From a gamma proteobacterium HdN1 (GTDB lineage: Bacteria > Pseudomonadota > Gammaproteobacteria > Pseudomonadales > Ketobacteraceae), in NCBI GenBank assembly GCA_000198515.1, contig FP929140.1, positions 3,818,527 through 3,882,526 of the forward strand: DNA of 64,000 bases, in the 5' to 3' direction. Position numbers and translations under genes: made by a program. The notes beneath the pieces were generated by a model. That model saw only the letters and a program-made list of their open reading frames with translations, did not search any database and had not been told where the DNA came from. Shown piece by piece: positions 7,751 through 17,169 of the stretch (its first letter is position 1; the number at the start of each line of letters is the position of its first letter).

Positions 7751-9595
7751 GTGTGCCAGGCATGGCAGTTAACTCGTCGGGTGAAAGTCCCGATACCAGG
7801 TATTCGCAGAGCCGAAGGTTAGCCAAAGGGCAAGGGCGTCATCGCGAGGTGAGGTCTAAAGGAAGCCCACGGCAAAATCGCGGGGCGATGAACAAAAACC
7901 GGATATGAGGTGTGACATGAGCGGGGCGTATGGGCACGTGACCATCAAGCCCTCCATCTGCAATTGGCTTGTGTTTTATAAATCCGGCGCCTACGCGAGG
8001 AACGTTAACTGTCTTACCCTGGGAGATCTGCTTTGTGTTAACGGACTAACTGAGGGTGAAGAGATTCACTTGATCGCAAAGTAGAAGTCAGCAGAGAGAA
8101 TAGTACCGGTGATTACTCGGTTAGTTGAAAAAAATAGCCGTGCATGTCTAAGGGAAGGCTCGAACGATGGTGAGGCGATGTGGGAAGGCGGGGTTTAGGT
8201 AAGGCATCCGAAATTGAAAAGGGATGAAACACAAACCGGAAAATTCATGACATCAGACCTCAATTTATCTTTATCACTCTTGGAGCGCGCCCTAGAAAAG
8301 GAAAATCTTCAGCGCGCGTTCAACCAAGTGGTACGCAACAAAGGCGCTCCCGGAATAGACGGCATGCCCGTCGAAGATCTGGAAAGCCACTTGCGGCATC
8401 ACTGGCCAACGCTCCGACAATCATTACTCGATGGAACCTACCAACCCAAACCGGTAAAACGGGTTGAAATACCCAAAGGCGACGGCACTAAGCGCGCACT
8501 TGGAATTCCGACCGTGATCGACCGGTTTGTGCAGCAAATCATAGCGCAAGCACTTTCAGCGTTATGGGAGCCGCACTTCCACCCCAGCAGTTTTGGTTTT
8601 CGCCCAGCACGCTCGGCACAACAAGCGGTAAAATACGTGCAAACGTTACAACGCGAGAAGTACGAGTGGGTCGTCGATCTCGATCTGAAAATCCTTCTTC
8701 GATGAAGTGAATCACGATCGTTTAATCGCGCGACTGAAAACCAGAGTTGAAGACAAAGTCCTGTTGCGATTGATCAACAAATTCCTGCATGCGGGAATTA
8801 ATGCAAACGGGATATTGTTACGAAGTGAGAAAGGGGTGCCGCAAGGAGGCCCGCTCTCACCGATTCTGGCCAATATCGTACTGGACGAACTAGATTGGGA
8901 ATTGGAACATAGAGGGCATAAATTCGCACGCTATGCTGATGACTGCAATATCATGGTCAAAAGCAAGGCGGCAGGCGAACGAGTAATGAAAAGTATCCGG
9001 CGCTTTCTTGAAACGACACTTCGGCTCAGGGTGAACGACCAGAAAAGCGCGGTGGATCGTCCGACAAAACGAAATTTCCTTGGATTTACATTTAGCGCGC
9101 ACTCGCAACGCATTAAAGTGAGCGATAAGTCATTATCCAGACTTCGGGATAAGGTGAGAGTGCTCACCCGACGGACGCGTGGGCACACATTTGAAACCAT
9201 TATTGCAGAGCTGACCTTTTACCTGCTTGGTTGGAAAGCATACTTCGGCTTGGCTGAAGTATTGAGCCCGCTACGCGATGTGGATAAATGGATACGAAGG
9301 AAATTACGGTGCTATCTGTGGAAGCAATGGGGTCAAAGTGGATATCGTAAACTCAGACGCCATGGCGTCAGCGTGGAACTGGCGTGGAATACCTCTAAGT
9401 CGGCCCACGGCCCGTGGCGCTTGAGCAACAGCCCCGCATTGACGCAGGCACTACCGAGAAAGTACTTTAAAGGCATTGGGCTGCCGGAATTGGCAGGGGG
9501 ATAAAGTAAATCAACCAACGAACCGCCGTGGTACGTGATCCGTATGCCCGGTGGTGTGGGAGGGGTGGCGCTGCGAGGCGCCCCTCTATCCCGAT
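7751..9595 (+). mobile_element. Complete class C (attC-targeting) group II intron
   Basis: The element starts with the group II 5' consensus GTGTGCC at 7751. A roughly 500-base structured leader follows (7751-8246, domains I-III), then a reverse transcriptase, then domain V (about 9525-9557, with paired segments ACCGCC...GGTGGT) and a domain VI hairpin (GGAGGGG...CCCCTC), ending in ATCCCGAT at 9595. It lies exactly downstream of an attC hairpin, and joining 7750 to 9596 rebuilds an attC core. Group IIC introns are known to insert next to terminator or attC hairpins. Its reverse transcriptase carries a frameshift, so mobility probably depends on another copy. Confidence 0.85.
8247..9504 (+). 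pseudogene. ltrA: Group II intron reverse transcriptase/maturase, frameshifted
   Basis: ATG 8247 opens a class C intron RT. The first frame ends at TGA 8703-8705, and the rest continues in another frame to 9504. The break lies in the A-run 8688-8691: with one A fewer the protein reads D-L-D-L-K-S-F-F-D-E-V-N-H, the normal RT3 motif carrying the first catalytic aspartate. The second part has the active-site Y-A-D-D (about 8932-8943), the G-V-P-Q-G-G-P-L-S-P motif and a maturase domain X with W-K-A-Y-F-G. No endonuclease domain is visible, as normal for class C. It is a recent pseudogene or a homopolymer reading error. Confidence 0.88.
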
Positions 9596-9602
9596 TAGCC
9601 CT
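9596..9602 (+). repeat. attC core, right part after the intron
   Basis: TAGCCCT directly follows the intron end. With GCGT from 7747-7750 it restores GCGTTAGCC, the 3' core of the interrupted attC. From here on the DNA would belong to a next cassette, though I could not find that cassette's own attC. Confidence 0.65.
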
Positions 9603-9675
9603 TATAGCCGGAATCCGGATGATGGTTAGATTTTGCGAGAGTTGCCTTAAGCAATTGGGAGATAGGAGATAAGCC

Positions 9676-9906
9676 ATGCTACACTCAATTTCAGAATTGG
9701 CGTTGCACGGTAAACAACTTCCTCCCGCCGAGCGTGAGCAGTTGGTTGATGAGTTGCTTGCGTCGCTGAATGAACCGGCGGTGACACAGCTTGATGCGGC
9801 ATGGTCTGAGGAAGTGGCAAGAAGGCTTAAGGCCTATGACTTGGGTAATGTGAAAGCAATTTCCGCAGAAGACGTTTTTGCCAAAGCCCGAGCAATTGCG
9901 CGGTGA
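9676..9906 (+). CDS. Addiction-module antitoxin (ParE-partner type)
   Basis: A 76-residue protein of the 'addiction module component' family: I-S-E-L-A-L-H-G-K-Q-L-P-P-A-E-R-E-Q-L-V-D-E-L-L-A-S-L, then a short linker and an A-E-D-V-F-A-K-A-R tail. This pattern is typical of small helical antitoxins paired with ParE/RelE-like toxins. A GGAGATAAG ribosome site precedes ATG 9676. The stop overlaps the GTG of the toxin frame. The toxin carries a nonsense codon, so the antitoxin may now have no partner. It lies 80 bases downstream of the restored attC core and could be cassette cargo. Confidence 0.85.
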   Translation: MLHSISELALHGKQLPPAEREQLVDELLASLNEPAVTQLDAAWSEEVARRLKAYDLGNVKAISAEDVFAKARAIAR

Positions 9907-10205
9907 GCGTTGTTCGTTTCCTCCCGGAAGCAGAAGCAGAGTTGTTGCATGAGGTCGAGTATTACTCCAGTGCGGAAACGGGTATCGGCATTCGTTTTTA
10001 GGCTATGGTTGAGGCTGCTGTTCAATTGGCCGTACAGCATCCCTTGGGCGGTTCTCCGTATCCACATGACACTCGTGCGGTTTTGGTAAAGGGATTTCCG
10101 TTCAGCGTTATCTATCGAGTGTCTGAATCTGAGTTATTGGTTGTAGCCATCGCCCCGTATCACCGAAAACCGAATTATTGGAATTTGCGTGTTGCTGAGG
10201 ACTAA
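9903..10205 (+). pseudogene. ParE/RelE-like toxin with in-frame stop
   Basis: Reading from GTG 9903 gives V-V-R-F-L-P-E-A-E-A-E-L-L-H-E-V-E-Y-Y, then TAG at codon 33 (9999-10001), then in the same frame A-M-V-E-A-A ... P-H-D-T-R-A-V-L-V-K-G-F-P-F-S-V-I-Y-R and I-A-P-Y-H-R-K-P-N-Y-W to the stop at 10203-10205. The whole is a normal ParE-family toxin of about 100 residues apart from this one codon (probably an original TTG). ParE/RelE toxins act on gyrase or on mRNA at ribosomes. A single nonsense change seems to have disarmed it. Confidence 0.85.
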
Positions 10206-10359
10206 CCATTCGCTGCAGGATCGTTCAACGTGCGCTCGCGCTTAGCCATTCTTGGTTATCGATTTTGCTGCTTTCCGAGCAGCCTGAGGTCGATCGTTTG
10301 CGGAGTGAGTTTAGCCCGCCGGTAAGGTTTTTTTCTCATGCGCATCATCTGGCGGTCTA
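10206..10359. other. Short spacer, nothing recognisable
   Basis: No gene and no convincing attC hairpin was found between the broken toxin and the first AAA-ATPase/nuclease gene. Confidence 0.5.
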
Positions 10360-11910
10360 TCAAACAACCGTCTCCACCTCAAACCCCACCACATTCCGGT
10401 GCTCTTTGCTAAACTCCACCCCAATCAAATGCACCGGCCCTATCGCGCGGTATTTATCCGCATAACGGCGTTCCTGTAGTTGGCGTAACGCCCGGCCTTC
10501 AGGTACCAGTTCTACCACCTTGAACTCAAATAAATAGATGTGGCCTTCAAATGTTACCGTCATATCAATCTGGCCGTGATTGGTGACATCTTCCAGTTTG
10601 ATGTCTAGCCCCAGCGCGGCAAAGTGGCTGTAAAATACGCTGGCCCAATAGCCTTCGTATTGCACAATGGGATTGTTGCGAAACCATTGATGGGGAATCG
10701 TGGCAAAAAAGGCATGGAAGAGGGCCTTCATGGCGCTAAAATCCTGTTTTTGCAGCAATTCAATTAAACGCAGGCGATTATTGAAAGAGATGGACATATC
10801 CAAGCCCATGCCTTTGAGCAGGCTGGCGTTGAGGCTGGATTCTACTTCTAGGTTGGGATAGCCTAACGTGTATACCCAGTGGCCCAGAATCGGCTGGCGC
10901 ACTTCGTGAATGGTCAGGTAGCCGGTCTGGAATAGCAGGGCTTCGTTGCCGATGTCGTCTACATCAAAGGCAGATAATAATTGCTCGCCCGCATGGAGCC
11001 TAGCCAGATTTGGGGCAAAAAAACCACGTTCAGTGAGCAGCTTGACCAAAAAGTTAGGCGTGCCGGTTTCAAACCACCAAGGGCGGAAAGTGCGTTCCTG
11101 AAAAAGCAGCAGTAAATCAAAAGGGTTATAGACGGACTCACCCGTCCAGTTATATCCGTTATACCAGCGACGGATTTCATGGCGGTCTAGCCCAGGTAAT
11201 TCAGGAGCAAAAACGGTGTCCACGTCGGTATCGGTATACCCGCAAATAGCGCTGAACTCCCGCGTTAGCGTAATATCGCGAAGATTGTTCAATCCTGAAA
11301 ACAGACTCACCTTGCTGAATTTTGAAACGCCGGTAAGAAATGCGAACCGCACGTGCGCATCGGCATCTTTGATTACGGAGTAGAAGTCTTTCAGCACGTC
11401 ACGGATTTGCAGGGCTTTTTCTTTGTGCTCGATCGCATCGAGGATGGGTTTGTCGTACTCGTCGATCAAGACCACTACGCGCTGGCCGGTGCGCTCGTAT
11501 AAGCGTAGGATCAATCGCTTTAATCGGCTGCGTGCGTCTGGATATTCGGCAGGGAGGTGAAAGCGCTCTTCCGCCGTGTTCAGTTGTTCGTTTAAGCTGG
11601 CGCGCACATCCTCTACCGATGAAAATACCCCACCCCCAAAACTAAAGCGCAGCACGGGATAGTTCACCGACCAATCCCAGTGTTTCTCTGCGTGCAGCCC
11701 ATTGAACAGCGCCGCATTGCCCTCAAACAGCTCTTTTAGCGTGTCGATAAACAGGCTTTTTCCGAAGCGTCGTGGGCGGGAGAGAAAGTAATATTTTCCC
11801 TGCTCAATCAGGCGGATGGCAAGAGGTGTTTTATCCACATAGTAATAGGCTCCGCCCTCGCGGATTTCTCGAAAGTTCTGAATGCCTATTGGGAGCTGCT
11901 TGCGAGTCAT
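10360..11910 (-). CDS. AAA-ATPase-like / PD-(D/E)XK protein, copy 1
   Basis: A 516-residue protein of the 'predicted AAA-ATPase' family with a C-terminal PD-(D/E)XK_9 (DUF1703) domain. Residues 20-35 hold the family's Y-Y-Y-V-D-K-T. The Walker A-like S-R-P-R-R-F-G-K-S is at 44-52 (the first G of a normal P-loop is missing, as usual in this family). Walker B is V-V-L-I-D-E-Y-D at 146-153. The nuclease-like core is D449 ... E462-F-K464. Two more copies follow; they differ mainly at residues 95-140 and 211-230. Copy 1 has a unique block 95-140 and shares block 211-230 with copy 3. Its role is unknown; such genes often occur in multiple variable copies and have been suspected of roles in mobile DNA or defence. 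Confidence 0.85.
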   Translation of the reverse strand: MTRKQLPIGIQNFREIREGGAYYYVDKTPLAIRLIEQGKYYFLSRPRRFGKSLFIDTLKELFEGNAALFNGLHAEKHWDWSVNYPVLRFSFGGGVFSSVEDVRASLNEQLNTAEERFHLPAEYPDARSRLKRLILRLYERTGQRVVVLIDEYDKPILDAIEHKEKALQIRDVLKDFYSVIKDADAHVRFAFLTGVSKFSKVSLFSGLNNLRDITLTREFSAICGYTDTDVDTVFAPELPGLDRHEIRRWYNGYNWTGESVYNPFDLLLLFQERTFRPWWFETGTPNFLVKLLTERGFFAPNLARLHAGEQLLSAFDVDDIGNEALLFQTGYLTIHEVRQPILGHWVYTLGYPNLEVESSLNASLLKGMGLDMSISFNNRLRLIELLQKQDFSAMKALFHAFFATIPHQWFRNNPIVQYEGYWASVFYSHFAALGLDIKLEDVTNHGQIDMTVTFEGHIYLFEFKVVELVPEGRALRQLQERRYADKYRAIGPVHLIGVEFSKEHRNVVGFEVETVV

Positions 11911-12050
11911 AAGCGTCTGAATTCCACGGAGAACGGGCGATGGTGATTGCGGTGATTTTCAAGATGGTAGCATGTTTCGGGTTTTAGGCGGGGCCCATCG
12001 AGAGACAGTCGATAAGCCAGTCTGTACGGCTTGCTGACAGGTTCAGCATC

Positions 12051-12072
12051 GTGTACAGTTTTAATGTGTACA
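12051..12072 (+). promoter_or_regulatory. Paired GTGTACA boxes, likely TA operator
   Basis: GTGTACA occurs at 12051-12057 and 12066-12072, each containing the palindrome TGTACA, 18 bases upstream of the antitoxin ATG. Dimeric DUF1778 (ribbon-helix-helix) antitoxins usually bind such short symmetric boxes at their own promoter. Confidence 0.45.
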
Positions 12073-12089
12073 AGCAGGAGGGCTTAACC

Positions 12090-12889
<800 letters not shown>

Positions 12890-12925
12890 ATAAATGGCAA
12901 GCTATTCTCCCCAGAGCGAAGACGC

Positions 12926-13024
12926 GCAGTCATTGCAAAGCAGTCATTGCAAAAATGCTGCCCCTGCATAGCAAAACGTCGCCTGAACTCCATCACAGTG
13001 AATGCATCACAGTGAATGCATCAC
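12926..13024. repeat. Two adjacent 14-bp tandem duplications
   Basis: GCAGTCATTGCAAA is present twice in a row (12926-12939, 12940-12953). CATCACAGTGAATG is present twice (12991-13004, 13005-13018), followed by a partial third unit CATCAC. They lie in the short gap between the acetyltransferase toxin and the convergent second AAA gene. They may be scars of replication slippage or insertion. Confidence 0.85.
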
Positions 13025-13025
13025 C

Positions 13026-14573
13026 TCAAACCGTCTCCACCTCAAACCCCACCACATTTCGCTGCTCTTTGCTAAACTCCACCCCAATCAAATGCACCGG
13101 CCCTATCGCGCGGTATTTATCCGCATAACGACGTTCCTGTAGTTGGCGTAACGCCCGGCCTTCAGGTACCAGTTCTACCACCTTGAACTCAAATAAATAG
13201 ATGTGGCCTTCAAATGTTACCGTCATATCAATCTGGCCGTGATTGGTGACATCTTCCAGTTTGATGTCCAGCCCTAGCGCGGCAAAATGGCTGTAAAATA
13301 CGCTGGCCCAATAGCCTTCGTATTGCACAATGGGATTGTTGCGAAACCATTGATGGGGAATCGTGGCAAAAAAGGCATGGAAGAGGGCCTTCATGGCGCT
13401 AAAATCCTGTTTTTGCAGCAATTCAATTAAACGCAGGCGATTATTGAAAGAGATGGACATATCCAAGCCCATGCCTTTGAGCAGGCTGGCGTTGAGGCTG
13501 GATTCTACTTCTAGGTTGGGATAGCCTAACGTGTACACCCAGTGGCCCAGAATCGGTTGTCGCACTTCGTGAATGGTCAGGTAGCCGGTCTGGAATAGCA
13601 GGGCTTCGTTGCCGATGTCGTCTACATCAAAGGCAGATAATAATTGCTCACCCGCATGGAGCCTGGCCAGATTTGGGGCAAAAAAACCACGTTCAGCGAG
13701 CAGCTTGACTAAAAAGTTAGGCGTGCCGGTTTCAAACCACCAAGAGCGGAAAATGCGCTTCTGAAAAAGCAGCAGAAGATCAAAAGGGTTATAGACCGAT
13801 TCGCCCGTCCAGTTATATCCGTTATACCAGCGACGGATTTCATGGCGGTCTAGCCCAGGTAGTTCAGGGGCAAAAACAGTGTCTATATCGTGGTCGGTGT
13901 AGCCACAGAGGGAGGAGTAGAGAGGGTCTAGCGTAATGTCGTTCAGATTATTCAATCCTGAAAACAGACTCACCTTGCTGAATTTTGAAACGCCGGTAAG
14001 AAATGCGAACCGCACGTGCGCATCGGCATCCTTGATTACGGAGTAGAAGTCTTTCAGCACGTCACGGATTTGCAGGGCTTTTTCTTTATGCTCGATCGCA
14101 TCGAGAATGGGTTTGTCGTACTCGTCGATCAAGACCACTACGCGCTGGCCGGTTTGGTGGTGTGCATGAAGTATCAGGCTTCGGAAGCGCTCGGCAAGTG
14201 AATCGTCGGTAACCGTGCAATGGCTTGCTGTTTCGAAACGCTTTAGGTGAGAGTCGATCTGGCTCTCCAGCTCGCGCGCGCTCTGTGTAATGCCACCCCC
14301 AAAACTAAAACGCAGCACGGGATAGTTCACCGACCAATCCCAGTGTTTCTCTGCGTGCAGCCCATTGAATAGCACCGCATTGCCCTCAAACAGCTCTTTT
14401 AGCGTGTCGATAAACAGGCTTTTTCCGAAGCGTCGTGGGCGGGAGAGAAAGTAATACTTTCCCTGCTCAATCAGGCGGATGGCAAGAGGTGTTTTATCCA
14501 CATAGTAATAGGCTCCACCCTCACGGATTTCACGAAAGTTCTGAATGCCTATTGGGAGCCGCTTGCGAGTCAT
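13026..14573 (-). CDS. AAA-ATPase-like / PD-(D/E)XK protein, copy 2
   Basis: A 515-residue paralogue with the same architecture (Walker A-like 44-52, Walker B 146-153, D-E-K nuclease motif about 449-464). Outside two blocks it is almost the same as its neighbours. Residues 95-140 (14291-14154) are of the type shared with copy 3, while residues 211-230 (13943-13884) are unique: N-D-I-T-L-D-P-L-Y-S-S-L-C-G. The region upstream of its start (about 14575-14670) also repeats that of copy 1, so the duplicated unit includes the promoter. The C-terminus lies directly against the tandem repeats. Confidence 0.85.
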   Translation of the reverse strand: MTRKRLPIGIQNFREIREGGAYYYVDKTPLAIRLIEQGKYYFLSRPRRFGKSLFIDTLKELFEGNAVLFNGLHAEKHWDWSVNYPVLRFSFGGGITQSARELESQIDSHLKRFETASHCTVTDDSLAERFRSLILHAHHQTGQRVVVLIDEYDKPILDAIEHKEKALQIRDVLKDFYSVIKDADAHVRFAFLTGVSKFSKVSLFSGLNNLNDITLDPLYSSLCGYTDHDIDTVFAPELPGLDRHEIRRWYNGYNWTGESVYNPFDLLLLFQKRIFRSWWFETGTPNFLVKLLAERGFFAPNLARLHAGEQLLSAFDVDDIGNEALLFQTGYLTIHEVRQPILGHWVYTLGYPNLEVESSLNASLLKGMGLDMSISFNNRLRLIELLQKQDFSAMKALFHAFFATIPHQWFRNNPIVQYEGYWASVFYSHFAALGLDIKLEDVTNHGQIDMTVTFEGHIYLFEFKVVELVPEGRALRQLQERRYADKYRAIGPVHLIGVEFSKEQRNVVGFEVETV

Positions 14574-14765
14574 AAACGTCTGAATTCCACGGAGAACGGG
14601 CTATCGTAATAGCGGCGATAGCGGTGATTTTCAAGATGGTAGCATGTTTCGGGTTTTAGGCGGGGCCATCGGCTGCGCTCAGTCAGCCCCCCGTATGTCG
14701 CTGGAGGGAACCGTCTCGCTCGAAAGCGGATTTTTGTCTCGTGCCGTGGGCGGTTGAAAGCTAGG
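14574..14765. other. Duplicated upstream flank of the AAA gene
   Basis: This gap repeats, with few differences, the DNA upstream of copy 1 (11911-11993), including a G-T-T-T-C-G-G-G-T-T-T-T-A-G-G-C-G-G-G-G stretch. Copy 3 shares only the first 40 bases or so. It probably holds the promoter of copy 2. No gene was seen. Confidence 0.6.
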
Positions 14766-15170
14766 TTATATTTTTTCGAGCCAGTCCTCGACGGTAAGGT
14801 CAGGTACTCTTGAAAATTCACTTGTGTTGTTTGTTACAATTACTGCATCAATGCTTCGTGCGTGAGCTGCTATTAAGAGATCGTTGTTGCCAATGATTTG
14901 TCCTTCTCTCTTTAAGTGCGCTCTTATGGTGCCATAGTGCCGCGCAGCCTCTTCGTCCCACGGTTCAATCAAAACTCGTTGAGTGAATAAATCAAGTTGC
15001 TCGAAGCGCTCTTGTCGAAGATTCGCAACACCATTTTCTATTCCATAGCAAAGTTCACCGTAGGTTACTGATGACATGCAGAGGCTTTTTATTGCCTTAA
15101 ATTTTCGCTTTAGTTTATCGTTTCTGTTTTTTAAAACGAAAATGCAGGTGTTGGTATCGAGCATGTACAT
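14766..15170 (-). CDS. vapC: PIN-domain toxin VapC
   Basis: A 134-residue PIN-domain ribonuclease. The acidic active-site residues are in place: D5 in M-L-D-T-N, E39 in V-T-Y-G-E-L, D97 in G-N-N-D-L-L-I-A-A-H-A, and the polar T-N-N-T-S-E-F near 115. VapC enzymes cut tRNA or rRNA and are held by VapB. The start codon overlaps the stop of the upstream antitoxin gene (TGATG), a standard vapBC arrangement. The length and frame are normal, so it should be functional. Confidence 0.93.
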   Translation of the reverse strand: MYMLDTNTCIFVLKNRNDKLKRKFKAIKSLCMSSVTYGELCYGIENGVANLRQERFEQLDLFTQRVLIEPWDEEAARHYGTIRAHLKREGQIIGNNDLLIAAHARSIDAVIVTNNTSEFSRVPDLTVEDWLEKI

Positions 15171-15409
15171 CAGAAAAAATCCCTTTCCTGCGGTTCGGAA
15201 TCTTCACGGGTACACAAAAAATCGTCGCCGAACGCAGATTTTTGATTAAAGAATTCATCCCATGTCGGTTTTTTTGAGGAAAGTACAACGTCGGAACCAA
15301 TTTTTCTCACGTAAACTTCGTCACATTCGAATCGAAAATCTTTGGGGAGCCTTATGGCCTGACTCCTTCCATTCATGAATATCTTCGCTATATGATTAGA
15401 CATAGGCAT
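15170..15409 (-). CDS. vapB: AbrB-type antitoxin VapB
   Basis: A 79-residue antitoxin with an N-terminal swapped-hairpin (AbrB/SpoVT) DNA-binding domain: A-K-I-F-M-N-G-R-S-Q-A-I-R-L-P-K-D-F-R-F, typical of VapB. The C-terminal tail rich in F, D and E (W-D-E-F-F ... R-D-F-F) would occupy the VapC active site. A second possible start (MSNHIAK) lies two codons downstream. A perfect 12+12 bp palindrome lies 13 bases upstream and is probably its operator. Confidence 0.92.
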   Translation of the reverse strand: MPMSNHIAKIFMNGRSQAIRLPKDFRFECDEVYVRKIGSDVVLSSKKPTWDEFFNQKSAFGDDFLCTREDSEPQERDFF

Positions 15410-15422
15410 TTACCTTCCGTCA

Positions 15423-15450
15423 ATGGTATATACTACGAAGTATATACCAT
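15423..15450 (-). promoter_or_regulatory. Palindromic vapBC operator
   Basis: ATGGTATATACT (15423-15434) and AGTATATACCAT (15439-15450) are perfect inverted repeats around ACGA. They sit just upstream of vapB on the minus strand, where VapB-VapC complexes bind in known systems. A related TATATAC half-site lies upstream of the orphan antitoxin at 700-715. Confidence 0.75.
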
Positions 15451-15547
15451 GATCGGTTTGCAGTCAAAGCCCGCTAACGTATTGATTCGCTATTGGCGCT
15501 TTTCCTGCCACTGGCAACGGCTTTCCCTTCTCGGAAATGGCCGGAGG

Positions 15548-17104
15548 TTATGCCTGCCCAACCGTCTCCACTTCAAACCCCACCACATTTCGCTGCTCCT
15601 TGCTAAACTCCACCCCAATCAAATGCACCGGCCCTATCGCTCGGTATTTATCCGCATAACGGCGTTCCTGTAGTTGACGTAACGCCCGGCCTTCAGGCAC
15701 CAGTTCTACCACCTTGAACTCAAATAAATAGATGTGGCCTTCAAATGTTACCGTCATATCAATCTGGCCGTGATTGGTGACATCTTCCAGTTTGATGTCT
15801 AGCCCCAGCGCGGCAAAATGGCTGTAAAATACGCTGGCCCAATAGCCTTCGTATTGCACAATGGGATTGTTGCGAAACCATTGATGGGGAATCGTGGCAA
15901 AAAAGGCATGGAAGAGGGCCTTCATGGCGCTAAAATCCTGTTTTTGCAGCAATTCAATTAAGCGCAGGCGATTATTGAAAGAGATGGACATATCCAAGCC
16001 CATGCCTTTGAGCAGGCTGGCGTTGAGGCTGGATTCTACTTCTAGGTTGGGATAGCCTAACGTGTACACCCAGTGGCCCAGAATCGGCTGGCGCACTTCG
16101 TGAATGGTCAGGTAGCCGGTCTGGAATAGCAGGGCTTCGTTGCCGATGTCGTCTACATCAAAGGCAGATAATAATTGCTCACCCGCATGGAGCCTGGCCA
16201 GATTTGGGGCAAAAAAACCACGTTCAGTGAGCAGCTTGACCAAAAAGTTAGGCGTGCCGGTTTCAAACCACCAAGGGCGGAAAGTGCGTTCCTGAAAAAG
16301 CAGCAGTAAATCAAAAGGGTTATAGACGGACTCACCCGTCCAGTTATATCCGTTATACCAGCGACGGATTTCATGGCGGTCTAGCCCAGGTAGTTCAGGA
16401 GCAAAAACGGTGTCCACGTCGGCATCGGTATACCCGCAAATAGCGCTGAACTCCCGCGTTAGCGTAATATCGCGAAGATTGTTCAACCCTGAAAACAGGC
16501 TCACCTTGCTGAACTTTGAAACGCCGGTAAGAAATGCGAACCGCACGTGCGCATCGGCATCCTTAATTACGGAATAGAAGTCTTTCAGCACGTCACGGAT
16601 TTGCAGGGCTTTTTCTTTGTGCTCGATCGCATCAAGGATGGGTTTGTCGTACTCGTCGATCAAGACCACTACGCGCTGGCCGGTTTGGTTGTGTACATGA
16701 AGTATCAGGCTGCGGAAGCGCTCGGCAAGCGAATCGTCAGTAACCGTGCAATGGCTTGCTGCTTCAAAACGCTTTAGGTGAGAGTCGATCTGGCTCTCCA
16801 GCTCGCGCGCGCTCTGTGTAATGCCGCCCCCGAAACTAAAGCGCAGCACGGGATAGTTCACCGACCAATCCCAGTGTTTCTCTGCGTGCAGCCCATTGAA
16901 CAGCACAGCATTGCCCTCAAACAGCTCTTTTAGCGTGTCGATAAACAGGCTTTTTCCAAAGCGCCGTGGGCGGGAGAGAAAGTAATATTTTCCCTGTTCA
17001 ATCAGACGGATGGCAAGAGGTGTTTTATCCACATAGTAATAGGCTCCACCCTCACGGATTTCGCGAAAGTTCTGAATGCCTATTGGGAGCTGCTTGCGAG
17101 TCAT
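15548..17104 (-). CDS. AAA-ATPase-like / PD-(D/E)XK protein, copy 3
   Basis: A 518-residue third paralogue with intact Walker A-like (44-52), Walker B (146-153) and D-E-K nuclease motifs. It is the recombinant form: residues 95-140 (16822-16685) match copy 2, whereas residues 211-230 (16474-16415) match copy 1. Two or three extra residues (G-Q-A) extend the C-terminus. Its own upstream flank diverges from that of copies 1 and 2 after about 40 bases. It is followed on the same strand by the vapBC genes and preceded by brnTA, so TA modules bracket every copy. Confidence 0.85.
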   Translation of the reverse strand: MTRKQLPIGIQNFREIREGGAYYYVDKTPLAIRLIEQGKYYFLSRPRRFGKSLFIDTLKELFEGNAVLFNGLHAEKHWDWSVNYPVLRFSFGGGITQSARELESQIDSHLKRFEAASHCTVTDDSLAERFRSLILHVHNQTGQRVVVLIDEYDKPILDAIEHKEKALQIRDVLKDFYSVIKDADAHVRFAFLTGVSKFSKVSLFSGLNNLRDITLTREFSAICGYTDADVDTVFAPELPGLDRHEIRRWYNGYNWTGESVYNPFDLLLLFQERTFRPWWFETGTPNFLVKLLTERGFFAPNLARLHAGEQLLSAFDVDDIGNEALLFQTGYLTIHEVRQPILGHWVYTLGYPNLEVESSLNASLLKGMGLDMSISFNNRLRLIELLQKQDFSAMKALFHAFFATIPHQWFRNNPIVQYEGYWASVFYSHFAALGLDIKLEDVTNHGQIDMTVTFEGHIYLFEFKVVELVPEGRALRQLQERRYADKYRAIGPVHLIGVEFSKEQRNVVGFEVETVGQA

Positions 17105-17169
17105 AAGCGTCTGAATTCCACGGAGAACGGGCGATGGTGATTGCGGTGAGTGGCTTGACTTGTTATGGC

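Noticed and set aside
10206-10260. Second attC after the broken ParE toxin
   Set aside because: There is a TAAC and a later TTAGCC, but the arms between do not pair into an attC-like stem and the boxes do not fit the consensus.
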